DNA of 64,000 bases from Hanleya hanleyi. Taxonomy: Eukaryota; Mollusca; Polyplacophora; Lepidopleurida; Hanleyidae. The translations under genes were made by a program, and so were the position numbers. Each line of letters begins with the position of its first letter. Positions within the stretch are counted from its first letter, which is position 1. Below, piece after piece: positions 1-12,199 of this stretch. The stretch lies in assembly GCA_036873755.1 (NCBI GenBank), contig JAVTVY010020342.1, positions 1 through 64,000 on the forward strand, in the 5' to 3' direction. The notes beneath the pieces were generated by a model. It worked only from the letters and a program-made list of their open reading frames with translations, was not told the origin of the DNA and did not search any database.

Positions 1-672
1 CAGAACTCCAAACAAGGACGTGTTAATCATATCAGCGAGTGTTCTTCTGCCGATAATGATGCTTCTAACCATTATGATAGCATTGTGCAACGAGACGTGA
101 TATACACACCCATGCGGATCGAAGCTTAGTGTCACTGCGACCCAATCTGTACCATAGGTTTGAGTGCAAGGCGGTTTAGCTTTCCCCAAAAAATAATCAA
201 ACCAGGGAATCATCAGTGCTGATGCTTCGGCAATCTCAAGCCTCCAGAGATCTGGGAAACATCGATCGTGCGATATTTATCATTGACTGTAATTGAATCT
301 GTCATTCGGCGACAACAACACACAACTAAACCCAATGAACTCGAGGAAAAACGCAACGTTATCGCTATTATCGAGCCGATGACTCTGGACTTCGGGTCAT
401 ACGATAATATACTCTACGAATCACGAAGACAATGACCAACGCAACGCAAAATACTGAACTCAACAAAATATTGAGACACAGTCGGCGCAGAAATTCCATA
501 CATCGATGAACCGCTCATTCATCTGGGTCATTCCCAGAAAGCTAGACAATGATGTTGATAATAGCTACACATCACATAGTCTCCACCATCCCATTCACCA
601 TCGCTTGAAGACATTTATAGTGTGCTGCAGTTTCATACTAGCGCATCCAGATTGGGAGGGGTATGGGGGGGC

Positions 673-780
673 GTAATGTCACACTCAAGGTCGTTTCACT
701 CATATGGTGACAGTCAGTTTGGTTGGTGGAGGAAGCCGAAGTACCCGGAGAGACCCACCGCCCGTCGGCAAGTACCCGAT
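673..780. repeat. Mollusc-type SINE-like fragment
   Basis: The segment reads 'taatgtcacactcaag', then 'tcatatggtgacagtcagtt', then an 'acccggagag' and 'cggcaagta' block. The order resembles common bivalve interspersed repeats ('aacgtcacattcaacaatatttcagycatatggcgacggtcagtt'-type, seen from memory of the family). Related copies in this window are at 7038-7146 (through the 6 kb duplication) and 46831-46967 (independent). No tRNA-like head is visible here, so it is a fragment. Confidence 0.6.
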
Positions 781-1074
781 TAGATAGCATTAGAGATATG
801 ACAATGGAATACATTTTGACGGTGCCTTATCTGAGGTTCAGAATAAAATCCTTAAGAGGCATGCAATATGCCTAGATGGACCAAGCGTCAAATGGTATAA
901 TACAGTGAGGCAGGCTAATAACAGGACCTGTGTATCTCCTAGGTCCGAAACAGAACGAGAAAGTTACGTTAAATGCAGCATCAGTTATCAATTCTAAATA
1001 AAATCAGAAACAGTGGAATGATTTCGTTTGAAGATGAGTTTCGAATAGATCTCTCCATCTTTAGCTGTTTTTTT

Positions 1075-2282
1075 CTATAAATTGAAAGTGTGGAACCTAG
1101 GACTGACCCTCACATATCAAACTATTACAAGGTGGGTTATAACCGGTACACTGATATCGTCATTCAATGTAAAACCGGATAGTTACATAAATAGACAAAT
1201 CCAAGCTATATATATATTGATGGGACGAAGAAAGAATGCTGCGATGACGTAAACCTTCTCTGATGGACTTGGATGATAGCCATGTGAGCAAATCAAGTGT
1301 TCCGTAGAAAGAAAGAGACCTGATGCCAAGAATTTCATTAAAAATGAGGAATATTTCCAGGATGTCTGGGCGGGCGTAATAGGAAGGTTTTATTGATTCT
1401 ACTCGCATTATGATATCACACCGTCTATATTTGTTTGATGTTACATGGCCTGGTTTGATGCTATGTAAATGCATTGCCAACATTCAGTCTCCATATACAG
1501 TCCATGCAGTCAAGTTCGAGTTTTTCCTCCCTGACCCAACACCATTGATAAGGGAGATAATGGCAGCCTGGTTTATCCAACCTAGAAATGTTTTCTAACT
1601 GCATGCTTAATGCGAGTGAAATTGAGCAACGCATTTATCATCGGGAGAAATCGGTAACATAAGACGACTATATTCAAGTATGAATAAAGCGAAACATTGT
1701 CAAGAAAATCAATAGAGAAAATAACCCAATTAATACATTTCTTGTGAGGTTATTTTCATTTTTGTCCATAGGAAACAGTCACTTTTTCACAGAATCTTTA
1801 TCGTAATGATTCTATATTTGACTGATATTATTTGTACTTTGTCGCTGAATAAAGATAGTTCATTAGCATAGTAACTGCCAAGTGCTGACTAACGACAGAA
1901 AATCGCCAATTACCCAACGAATTCAGAGATAACTATCCGATGTAACAAAAATGTTTAAGGCCTATATTATCTCATTCTGACCCAGGATGAAGAAATCGTC
2001 CCAACTGATGTCGTCTCTGTGCAAAGGAAGAAGATCGAAGCTCAAAGATGGGCTAAACGAAGCAATCGCACATTGAAACACGTAGGTAGCCACAGAAACC
2101 GAAAATATACACATTTGAGCTGTACCCAGAGAACCTCAAATCTTGTAATTTTCATTTATAGACTACTCGTTGGTGTGAACTAAATCATAGAAATACTAGA
2201 GTGTGATTTTAAAAGTACGAGGTATATCACATATCATCACGTTTGAGATCTCGCGCTTATTATACGAGTTGTAAGCCTAACT
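1075..2282. repeat. Old internal repeat A1
   Basis: A1 is collinear with A2 at 3053-4098. Both run 'tgaaag..tggaacct', '..gtaaaacc', 'atagccaygtgagcaaa', 'accattgat..gga', 'catttatcatcggg', 'ttaatacattt', 'cagagataac' and end 'gttgtaag..taact'. Divergence is heavy with many indels, so this duplication is far older than the 6 kb tandem event. A 107-codon minus-strand frame at 1160-1483 lies inside. It has no recognisable domain and is not kept in A2. Confidence 0.8.
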
Positions 2283-2318
2283 AAATCTATTCTTAAAATA
2301 ATAATGTGAAAACATATC

Positions 2319-2381
2319 GGTGAAAGATATCACAGTGAAAGGTATCACAGTGAAAGATATCACAGTGAATGGTATCACAGT
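2319..2381. repeat. 15 bp minisatellite, ~4 units
   Basis: There are four tandem copies of a unit like 'gtgaaagrtatcaca', with A/G alternation at one site and one 'gtgaatgg' variant. A matching array is at 8684-8746. The short minus-strand frames across it repeat VIPFTVISFT and are judged chance frames. Confidence 0.85.
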
Positions 2382-2464
2382 CGCAACCAAAGCATCACTG
2401 AGAAAACCATCTGGAAATTCAACTGGATAAAAAATAATGGTGGTGATTAGGATTTTATGGAAAG

Positions 2465-2656
2465 GTCTTTCTGGCACCATTGGAAATTATTGACCGTTTT
2501 TGCCATGTTGAAATCCATCTGTTTTATTATTTTTATTTCATACACATTTAGAATTGGTGCTAACTGTCATGCGAAATAGGTCTTTCGATTATTGACGCGG
2601 AAATGATTTTATGGACGACGGTTGAATATTGAATGTCGGATCTGACGCTTGCTATG
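2465..2656. repeat. Dispersed repeat family X, copy 1
   Basis: The left part reads 'accattggaaattattgacc'. The right part has 'ggtgctaactgt', then 'attgacgcgg', 'tggacgacggttgaat' and 'gacgcttg'. The same two parts occur at 15018-15200. The right part also occurs at 25457-25600 and the left part at 20028-20085 and 25715-25775. No coding capacity is seen. It may be a small non-autonomous element, but no terminal repeats were identified. Confidence 0.65.
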
Positions 2657-2697
2657 TTAACTTTTACATCGGGCACGTGTAGATATTTATCTATAAA

Positions 2698-2709
2698 TTG
2701 AAAGGATGG
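2698..2709. repeat. SINE target site duplication, left
   Basis: TTGAAAGGATGG directly precedes the SINE and is repeated exactly at 3052-3063. The empty site in duplication copy 2 (near 9018) has a single copy. Confidence 0.92.
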
Positions 2710-3051
2710 GTGAGTGAGTGAGTGAGTGAGTGAATAGGGTTTAACGTCACTTTCAACATTTTTTTCAGCTATATCACGACGGGGAAGGGAAGGGAGGGGA
2801 TGGGGAGGGACAGGGGCACCTACTTGTAACACAGCAGATCTAATGCTGCCATTTTATAGTGCTGTCCCACTGAAATATCATGCCGTAGGCAGACATGACA
2901 CCCCACTCAGTCACATTATACTGACACCGAGCGAACCAGTCCTTGTTCTATCCTCTTAATGCTGAGCGTAAGCGAGGGAGCAACAAGTTCCAATTTTCAA
3001 GTCTTAGGTATGACCCGGCCTGAGATCGAACCCAGTACCTACCGCTTACGC
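2710..3051 (-). mobile_element. tRNA-derived SINE, full length, minus orientation
   Basis: This is a 342 bp insertion flanked by a perfect 12 bp target duplication and absent from the paralogous site in copy 2. Read on the minus strand, it starts with a tRNA-like head containing a B-box-like GGGTTCGATCTC near 3025-3036. It continues through a central domain ('gtgactgagtggggtgtcat', 'atttcagtgggacagcacta') and ends 'tatagctga...gacgttaaaccc' followed by a (CACT)n tail, seen as GTGAG repeats at 2710-2731. The layout fits bivalve SINEs of the MetaSINE type. That family name comes from memory of the central domain and has not been checked. It would be transcribed by RNA polymerase III and moved by a partner LINE. 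Confidence 0.88.
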
Positions 3052-3063
3052 TTGAAAGGATGG
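3052..3063. repeat. SINE target site duplication, right
   Basis: This exact copy of TTGAAAGGATGG (2698-2709) follows the tRNA-like head of the SINE and leads into 'aacctatataggcc', which is continuous at the empty site in copy 2. Confidence 0.92.
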
Positions 3064-4098
3064 AACCTATATAGGCCTGACCTTCATACATCACACTATT
3101 ACCCGGGTGGTTATCACAGATGAACTGGGGCCTAATGTAAAACCCGGAGGTTACACAAGTTCAAGGTACATATATTCGTGAGGTTCAAGACGGAGTGTTG
3201 CCGTGATGTAAACTTTTGCTGTTTGGCGTTGGATTATAGCCACGTGAGCAAAGCAAGTCAGAGGCCTGATGCGAAGAATTTGATTTTAAAATGATGACCA
3301 TTTCGGGGGTGTCTGAGCTGGGCTAGTGTGAGGTTGTATTGATTATTTCATTCTGTTATCTTACCGTCTATTTCAATTTGAAGTTACGCGGTCAGCTTCC
3401 GATGTTATTTAAATGCATTTTCACAACTGGGAAAAAACGATTCGGTCTCTATGTACAGCTCAACCAAGTTCTAGTTTCTCTTTGACCAAAACCATTGATG
3501 GAGGAGAAAATGTTCGCGTGGTTTATCCAGCATAGAGATATCTTCCGATTGATTCCGAGTGAAAATGGGTCAAGCATCTATCATCGGGTAAATCATCAAT
3601 ATTACAAGGCTCTAAAATCAAGCATGAAGATAGAATCAATATTCTGAGTGAAACAACATAATTAATACATTTGCGGCGGGGTAATTTTCATTTTTTCATG
3701 GAGAAGGTTTGATTTTTCTTATAATTTTTTGACTGATATTCTTTGTACCAGTAGTAATTTGTTGCTGAATGAACAGATGACTAATGACTGACAATCAACA
3801 ATTACCCAGCGGATTCAGAGATAACAATCAGATGTAATATAGATGTTCATGGCCTATATATTTATCTCTCTCTTCTGTGCCAGCAGGTAGAAATCGTCCC
3901 AAATGGTGTCGTCTCTGTGGAAAGGTGCGTAACAACAGGGCACCGAAAATATGCACTTTTAACGTTTCAATTGTAATTTTCTTTGATAGAAGGAAATCTT
4001 AGAAACACTGCAGCGTGATGTCATAGAAATAGGTATAACTACATGTAATATCACGTTGTAGAACATGCGCCTGTTATATCAGTTGTAAGATTAACTTT
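3053..4098. repeat. Old internal repeat A2
   Basis: A2 is the diverged partner of A1 (1075-2282) in the same orientation, separated from it by about 0.8 kb that includes the SINE. The shared blocks occur in the same order. No protein is encoded that can be recognised. Confidence 0.8.
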
Positions 4099-5875
4099 AT
4101 GTACATTCTGACTTGATTTGAGTTTTCAGCCTGCAGTTTTCTTGTTTCAAGGATGTGCATATTGCCCGAGCCGCAGGAATTATTTATGCAATTTTATCCA
4201 TAAAACTGAATAGTTCATTAGGAAAAAACAATATCTGATGTGAAATAAAATCCCTGTTAATGCATAAACATGATCGCCATTTTGAATTTACCCTTGATCG
4301 TCTGGTCGTCGGGAGAAGTAAATAGGCTAAAAAATGATGACCCCAATATTATAATCTATAATGTCATGGAGTATCAACTCTCAATTATGTGTCATTCCGG
4401 AGAGTACAAAGTTCCATGGGGAGTCAAAATGCCCCCCTCCCCACAAGCCTGGTATGTTTAATATACCATGTCTATCATCGCTTGAACAAATATAATATGT
4501 CATAATTGCTTTCTTTCACAAAATGATATATTTTCACAAGGTTTCATTATTATGAATCAAGAGTTTCTTATCCGTGACTCGATAATAGGAAAGTCTTGCA
4601 ATATTTCGGAATGTTACAACCGAAAACTGTTTCATTCATTGGACTATGGTGGTCTACGTTAGAGAATGCCGTTATCATGGTTATAGGGCCTAGGCTCTCC
4701 ACTGTGTCTCAGAAATACCCCAGCACTTAAAGAGGTATGGATGGAAGACTGTGTACACTTCTCTTATGCGGTATCCCAAGGCTGTCGGTAATTAGTTTAC
4801 ATATTCTGCACATGGTGAGAGTAATGGAAATGATTCCATTAATCGAACTGGGTTAGAAATACCGTTAACCGTCTGAAATTAGACCATGTAGACTAGCATT
4901 TATTACAGTGGCAATTGGGACAAAAGGGAGGCACACAAGTAGAGTAGTTGGCAATTGACGCTATCCCAACTCCCGCAAGGTGACCGCCAATTGCTTTCCT
5001 TCACTTTGTCGGACGTTTCTAATCTCATTTTAGGGGATAAAGAGAACTTTAGGTGAAATCTACTGCAATGCAAGTATTTGTTAATGTTATTAGGGTTCTG
5101 GCAAACGTCACATATTTGTCTACTACGCTGAAAGCCGGAATTGTTCGGCCACGTTGACTGGACAACAAACTTGACAGACGTGCTTTAGGTTCTTCTTAGC
5201 TGCAGATGAAGTCCGTTGGTCGGAGTGATCAAATAGAAAGTTGGTCATTCAAGCCATTGCCCTTTTTCTCTCCATGTCTTGCTATCCTGTCACTGTATAG
5301 TACGATGTAAATGCGGTTGCCATGGTATTTGGTTCTCTGCTCCAGTGGCCTCAAACTGACCGCCATTTTGCCAATTAATCATGCGGCAAGTATCATAGGA
5401 TATACCGTATGGGCCTAATGTTTCTATCCTAGTGTATCGGTCCTGGAGCGCCGGCTAAATTAATACATCACTCATCACGGCAAATTATCACCAATATCCA
5501 TTCATAATATTATGTCGGAGCTTTGGACCATAACAAAAATATAAATAATGCATAACGTTATATTTGACGCTTATCACGTACGTGTACCTGAACGTTGATA
5601 TCGACAGGAATTGGATCACATCAGGAACCATTAGAACAAGATCACTCCAAGCAAAGCTGCTTGAGAATTCATGAGATCAGACTAGCTCAGGAAGGCATCT
5701 GTCCAGACCGCTCTTTAACTGACCAGGCTGGGTTGAATAGACAATATTTAAATAATTTTGGCTTTCAATATCCATATCAACCACTGCACAAAATGAAAAA
5801 AAAAACTTTCGAGAAGCTTAGGGTCTTCCAGAAGTTATCAATCTCATTCTAGAGCATATAACAACTGCACACATA

Positions 5876-6156
5876 CTCTCAAAAAAAACTTGAGTGAACT
5901 GTTTCAATTCAAGTTTGAGTGAAATGTAAAAAGAGTTACTTATCACTCAACTTGAGTTAAAACCACTCAAGTTCACTCAACTTGAGTGGGATCAATTTCC
6001 ACTCTTATGCTTGAGTGAATGTCACTCAAGTTGAGTGCATTTAACTCAAGCTGAGTGAAAAATAGCTCAAGTTGAGTGAAAATCTCACTCAAGTATTGAA
6101 TGGGATCAATTCCCACTCTTACTTGAATGAAATTTCGCTCAACTTTTTTTAGAGAG
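5876..6156. mobile_element. Palindromic MITE (CTCAAGTTGAGTG type), copy 1
   Basis: This 281 bp element lies between TA dinucleotides (5874-5875 and 6157-6158). Its terminal inverted repeats are about 25 bp: CTCTCAAAAAAAACTTGAGT on the left against CTCTCTAAAAAAAGTTGAGC on the right (minus strand). The interior is a run of near-palindromic words such as ACTCAAGTTGAGTG, so the whole element can fold. The TA target site fits a Tc1/mariner-like mobiliser, by inference only. No transposase is encoded. Confidence 0.85.
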
Positions 6157-7037
6157 TACCCTTCATGCGTCAGTTCAAATGTTGCTGTTATCTCATGTCA
6201 AATATCCATCCTCACTCAAATGTTTTGCTTCTCAAAGTAAACAGACAAGCCCGTCTTTATTTGCTTACAATACATATAAGTTTAACCGTTTCTACACTTT
6301 TGCCATGATTCAAAAGCCGCATGCAGAAAAATGTGCACAAGTCTTGACAACCGTTCCGAAAAAGCCAGAACTCCAAACAAGGACGTGTTAATCATATCAG
6401 CGAGTGTTCTTCTGCCGATAATGATGCTTCTAACCATTATGATAGCATTGTGCAACGAGACGTGATATACACACCCATGCAGATCGAAGCTTAGTGTCAC
6501 TGCGACCCAATCTGTACCATAGGTTTGAGTGCAAGGCGGTTTAGCTTTCCCCAAAAAATAATCAAACCAGGGAATCATCAGTGCTGATGCTTCGGCAATC
6601 TCAAGCCTCCAGAGATCTGGGAAACATCGATCGTGCGATATTTATCATTGACTGTAATTGAACCTGTCATTCGGCGACAACAACACACAACTAAACCCTA
6701 TGAACTCGAGGAAAAACGCAACGTTATCGCTATTATCGAGCCGATGACTCTGGACTTCGGGTCATACGATAATATACTCTATGAATCACGAAGACAATGA
6801 CCAACGCAACGCAAAATACTGAACTCAACAAAATATTGAGACACAGTCGGCGCAGAAATTCCATACATCGATGAACCGCTCATTCATCTGGATCATTCCC
6901 AGAAAGCTAGACAATGATGTTGATAATAGCTACACATCACATAGTCTCCATCATCCCATTCACCATCGCTTGAAGACATTTATAGTGTGCTGCAGATTCA
7001 TACTAGCGCATCCAGATTGGGAGGGGTATGGGGGGGC

Positions 7038-7146
7038 TTAATGTCACACTCAAGGTCGTTTCACTCATATGGTGACAGTCAGTTTGGTTGGTGGAGGAAG
7101 CCGAAGTACCCGGAGAGACCCACCGCCCGTCGGCAAGTACCCGATT
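7038..7146. repeat. Mollusc-type SINE-like fragment (duplicate)
   Basis: This is the copy of the 673-780 fragment carried in the second 6 kb unit. It is nearly identical, differing by a few bases such as 'cgtaatgtc' against 'cttaatgtc'. Confidence 0.6.
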
Positions 7147-7429
7147 AGATAGCATTAGAGATGACAATGGAATACATTTTGACGGTGCCTTATCTGAGGT
7201 TCAGAATAAAATTCTTAAGAGGCATGCAATATGACTGGATGGACCAAGCGTCAAATGATATAATACAGTGAGGCAGGACCTGTGTATCTCCTAGGTCCGA
7301 AACAGAACGAGAAAGTTACGTTAAATGCAGCATCAGTTATCAATTCTAAATAAAATCAGAAGCAGTGGAATGATTTCGTTTGAAGATGAGTTTCGAATAG
7401 ATCTCTCCATCTTTAGCTGTTTTTTTCTA

Positions 7430-8636
7430 TAAATTGAAAGGGTGGAACCTAGGACTGACCCTCACATATCAAACTATTACAAGGTGGGTTATAACCGGTA
7501 CACTGATATCGTCATTCAATGTAAAACCGGATAGTTACATAAATAGACAAATCCAAGCTATATATATATTGATGGGACGAAGAAAGAATGCTGCGATGAC
7601 GTAAACCTTCTCTGATGGACTTGGATGATAGCCATGTGAGCAAATCAAGTGTTCCATAGAAAGAAAGAGACCTGATGCCAAGAATTTCATTAAAAATGAG
7701 GAATATTTCCAGGATGTCTGGGCGGGCGTAATAGGAAGGTTTTATTGATTCTACTCGCATTATGATATCACACCGTCTATATTTGTTTGATGTTACATGG
7801 CCTGGTTTGATGCTATGTAAATGCATTTCCAAACATTCAGTCTCCATATACAGTCCATGCAGTCAAGTTCGAGTTTTTCCTCCCTGACCCAACACCATTG
7901 ATAAGGGAGATAATGGCAGCCTGGTTTATCCAACCTAGAAATGTTTTCTAACTGCATGCTTTATGCGAGTGAAATTGAGCAACGCATTTATCATCGGGAG
8001 AAATCGGTAACATAAGACGACTATATTCAAGTATGAATAAAGCGAAACATTGTCAAGAAAATCAATAGAGAAAATAACCCAATTAATACATTTCTTGTGA
8101 GGTTATTTTCATTTTTGTCCATAGGAAACAGTCACTTTTTCACAGAATCTTTATCGTAATGATTCTATATTTGACTGGTATTATTTGTACTTTGTCGCTG
8201 AATAAAGATAGGTCATTAGCATAGTAACTGCCAAGTACTGACTTATGAAAGAAAATCGTCAATTACCCAACGAATTCAGAGATAACGATCCGGTGTAACA
8301 AAAATGCTCATGGCCTATATTATCTCTTTCTGACCCAGGATGAAGAAATCGTCCCAACTGATGTCGTCTCTGTGCAAAGGAAGAAGATCGAAGCTCAAAG
8401 ATGAGCTAAACGAAGCAATCGCACATTGAAACACGTAGGTAGCCACAGAAACCGAAAATATACACATTTGAGCTGTACCCAGAGAACCTCAAATCTTGCA
8501 ATTTTCATTTATAGACTACTCGTTGGTGTGAACTAAATCATAGAAATACTAGAGTGTGATTTTAAAAGTACGAGGTATATCACATATCATCACGTTTGAG
8601 ATCTCGCGCTTATTATACGAGTTGTAAGCCTAACTA
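7430..8636. repeat. Old internal repeat A1, second unit
   Basis: This is the A1 segment within duplication copy 2. It is nearly identical to 1075-2282, including the 111-codon minus-strand frame at 7512-7847. It is only distantly similar to the A2 segment that follows. Confidence 0.8.
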
Positions 8637-8683
8637 TAGCTCGTATTCGATCTATTCTTAAAATAATAATGTGAAAACATATC

Positions 8684-8746
8684 GGTGAAAGATATCACAG
8701 TGAAAGATATCACAGTGAAAGGTATCACAGTGAAAGGTATCACAGT
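8684..8746. repeat. 15 bp minisatellite, ~4 units (second unit)
   Basis: This is the duplicate of the array at 2319-2381. The order of the A and G unit variants differs from copy 1, so the units have turned over since the 6 kb duplication. Confidence 0.85.
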
Positions 8747-8869
8747 CACAACCAAAGCATCACTGAGATACATACTCTTGAAAACCATCTGCAAATTCAA
8801 CTGGATAAAAAATGTTTTTGCCATGTTGAAATCCATCTGATGTTTTATTATTTTTATTTCATACACATT

Positions 8870-8978
8870 TAGAATTGGTACTAACTGTCATGCGAAATAG
8901 GTCTTTCGATTATTGACGCGGAAATGATTTTATGGACGACGGTTGAATATTGAATGTCGGATCTGACGCTTGCTATGT
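8870..8978. repeat. Dispersed repeat family X, copy 2 (left part missing)
   Basis: This is the right part of family X in duplication copy 2. The left part present in copy 1 (about 2435-2497) is absent: 'ggataaaaaa' joins directly to 'tgtttttgcc'. Either copy 2 suffered a deletion or copy 1 gained sequence. Confidence 0.65.
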
Positions 8979-9017
8979 TAACTTTTACATCGGACACGTG
9001 TAGATATTTATCTATAA

Positions 9018-10060
9018 ATTGAAAGGATGGAACCTATATAGGCCTGACCTTCATACATCACACTATTACCCGGGTGGTTATCACAGATGAACTGGGGCCT
9101 AATGTAAAACCCGGAGGTTACACAAGTTCAAGATACATATATTCGTGAGGTTCAAGACGGAGTGTTGCCGTGATGTAAACTTTTGCTGTTTGGCGTTGGA
9201 TTATAGCCACGTGAGCAAAGCAAGTCAGAGGTCTGATGCGAAGAATTTGATTTTAAAATGATGACCATTTCGGGGGTGTCTGAGCTGGTCTAGTGTGAGG
9301 TTGTATTGATTATTTCATTCTGTTATCTTACCGTCTATTTCAATTTGAAGTTACGCGATCAGCTTCCGATGTTATTTAAATGCATTTTCACAACTGGGAA
9401 AAAACGATTCGGTCTCTATGTACAGCTCAACCAAGTTCTAGTTTCTCTTTGACCAAAACCATTGATGGAGGAGAAAATGTTCGCGTGGTTTATCCAGCAT
9501 AGAGATATCTTCCGATTGATTCCGAGTGAAAATGGGTCAAGCATCTATCATCGGGTAAATCATCAATATTACAAGGCTCTAAAATCAAGCATGAATATAG
9601 AATCAATAGAGTGAAACAACATAATTAATACATTTGCGGCGGGGTAATTTTCATTTTTTCATGGAGAAAGTTTGATTTTTCTTATAATTTTTTGACTGAT
9701 ATTCTTTGTACCAGTAGTAATTTGTTGCTGAATGAACAGATGACTAATGACTGACAATCAACAATTACCCAGCGGATTCAGAGATAACAATCAGATGTAA
9801 TATAGATGTTCATGGCCTATATATTTATCTCTCTCTTCTGTCGCAGCAGGTAGAAATCGTCCCAAATGGTGTCGTCTCTGTGGAAAGGTGCGTAACAACA
9901 GGGGACCGAAAATATGTACTTTTAGCGTTTCAATTGTAATTTTCTTTGATAGAAGGAAATCTTACAAACACTGCAGCGTGATGTCATAGAAATAGGTATA
10001 ACTACATGTAATATCACGTTGTAGAACATGCGCCTGTTATATCAGTTGTAAGATTAACTT
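9018..10060. repeat. Old internal repeat A2, second unit
   Basis: This is the A2 segment within duplication copy 2, nearly identical to 3053-4098. Its left edge is continuous with upstream sequence. It therefore shows the uninterrupted pre-insertion site of the SINE seen in copy 1. Confidence 0.8.
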
Positions 10061-11836
10061 TATGTACATTCTGACTTGATTTGAGTTTTCAGCTTGCAGT
10101 TTTCTTGTTCCGAGGATGTGCATATTGCCCGAGCCGCAGGAATTATTTATGCAATTTTATCCATAAAACTGAATAGTACATTAGGAAAAAACAATATCTG
10201 ATGTGAAATAAAATCCCTTTGGCCTTGTTAATGCATAAACATGATCGCCATTTTGAATTTACCCTTGATCGTCTGGTCGTCGGGAGAAGTAAATAGGCTA
10301 AAAAATGATGACCCCAATATTATAATCTATAATGTCATGGAGTATCAACTCTCAATTATGTGTCATTCCGGAGAGTACAAAGTTCCATGGGGAGTCAAAA
10401 TGCCTCCCTCCCCACAAGCCTGGTATGTTTAATATACCATGTCTATCATCGCTTGAACAAATATAATATGTCATAATTGCTTTCTTTCACAAAATGATAT
10501 ATTTTCACAAGGTTTCATTATTATGAATCAAGAGTTTCTTATCCGTGACTCGATAATAGGAAAGTCTTGCAATATTTCGGAATGTTATAACCGAAAACTG
10601 TTTCATTCATTGGATTACGGTGGTCTACGTTAGAGAATGTCGTTATCATGGTTATAGGGCCTAGGCTCTCCACTGTGTCTCAGAAATACCCCAGCACTTA
10701 AAGAGGTATGGGTGGAAAACTGTGTACACTTCTCTTAAGCGGTATCCCAAGGCTGTCGGTAATTAGTTTACATATTCTGCACATGGTGAGAGTAATGGAA
10801 ATGATTCCATTAATCGAACTGGGTTAGAAATACCGTTAACCGTCTGAAATTAGACCATGTAGACTAGCAATTATTACAGTGGCAATTGGGACAAAAGGGA
10901 GGCACACAAGTAGAGTAGTTGGCAATTGACGTTATCCCAACTCCCGCAAGCTGACCGCCAATTGCTTTCCTTCACTTTCAAGTTGTCCGACGTTTCTAAT
11001 CTCATATAAGGCGATAAAGAGAACTTTAGGTGAAATCTACTGCAATGCAAGTATTTGTTAATGTTATTAGGGTTCTGGCAAACGTCACATATTTGTCTAC
11101 TACGCTGAAAGCCGGAATTGTTCGGCCACGTGGACTGGACAACAAACTTGACAGACGTGCTTTAGGTTCTTCTTAGCTGCAGATGAAGTCCGTTGGTCGG
11201 AGTGATCAAATAGAAAGTTGGTCATTCAAACCATTGCCCTTTTTCTCTCCATGTCTTGCTATCCTGTCACTGTATAGTACGATGTAAATGCGGTTGCCAT
11301 GGTATTTGGTTCTCTGCTCCAGTGGCCTCAAACTGACCGCCATTATGCCAATTAATCATGCGGCAAGTATCATAGGATATACCGTATGGGCCTAATGTTT
11401 CTATCCTAGTGTATCGGTCCTGGAGCGCCGGCTAAATTAATACATCACTCATCACGGCAAATTATCGCCAATATCCATTCATAATATTATGTCGGAGCTT
11501 TGGACCATAACAAAAATATAAATAATGCATAACGTTATATTTGACGCTTATCACGTACGTGTACCTGAACGTTGATATCGACAGGAATTGGGTCACATCA
11601 GGAACCATTAGAACAAAATCACTCAAAGCAAAGCTGCTTGAGGATTCATGAGATCAGACTAGCTCAAGAAGACATCTGTCCAGACCGCTCTTTAACTGAC
11701 CAGGCTGGGTTGAATGGACAATATTTAAATAATTTTGGCTTTCAATATCCATATCAACCACTGCACAAAATGAAAAGCCTAGGGCCTTCCAGAAGTTATC
11801 AATCTCATTCTAGAGCATATAACAACTGCACACATA

Positions 11837-12116
11837 CTCTCAAAAAAAACTTGAGTGAACTGTTTCACTCAAGTTTGAGTGAAATGTAAAAAGAGTTACT
11901 TATCACTCAACTTGAGTTAAAACCACTCAAGTTCACTCAACTTGAGTGGGATCAATTTCCACTCTTATGTTTGAGTGAATGTCACTCAAGTTGAGTGCAT
12001 TTAACTCAAGTTGAGTGAAAAGTAGCTCAAGTTGAGTGAAAATCTCACTCAAGTATTGAATGGGATCAATTTCCACTCTTACTTGAATGAAATTTCGCTC
12101 AACTTTTTTTAGAGAG
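11837..12116. mobile_element. Palindromic MITE (CTCAAGTTGAGTG type), copy 2
   Basis: This is the 280 bp copy of 5876-6156 carried by the second tandem unit, with TA on both sides (11835-11836 and 12117-12118). The insertion predates the 6 kb duplication. A few substitutions restore or break individual palindromic words. Confidence 0.85.
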
Positions 12117-12199
12117 TACCCTTCATGCGTCAGTTCAAATATTGCTGCTATCTCATGTCAAATATCCATCCTCACTCAAATGTTTTGCTTCTCAAAGTA

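Larger units (their letters stand above)
1..6278. repeat. Tandem segmental duplication, copy 1 (~6 kb unit)
   Basis: The sequence from position 1 reappears from 6366 almost base for base, with scattered substitutions (by eye roughly 1-2%) and a few indels. The match ends near 6278, so the copies sit head to tail with 87 bp (6279-6365) at the junction. Copy 1 is cut by the window edge and more units may lie upstream. It differs from copy 2 by a SINE insertion (2710-3051) and by about 60 bp present near 2435-2497. No credible gene is seen. The small frames at 1160-1483 (minus) and 4270-4461 (plus) persist in copy 2, but the copies are too young for that to indicate selection. Confidence 0.95.

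Noticed and set aside
1160..1483. 107-codon minus-strand frame, repeated at 7512-7847 as 111 codons
   Set aside because: It is preserved only because the 6 kb duplication is recent. It is not maintained in the older A2 paralogue and has no domain.
4270..4461. 63-codon frame identical in both duplicates apart from one synonymous change
   Set aside because: A single difference cannot show selection at this level of divergence, and there is no known motif.
4890..5010. Small inverted repeat around GGCAATTGGGA / CCGCCAATTGC
   Set aside because: Only about 10 bp of pairing with mismatches and no flanking duplication.
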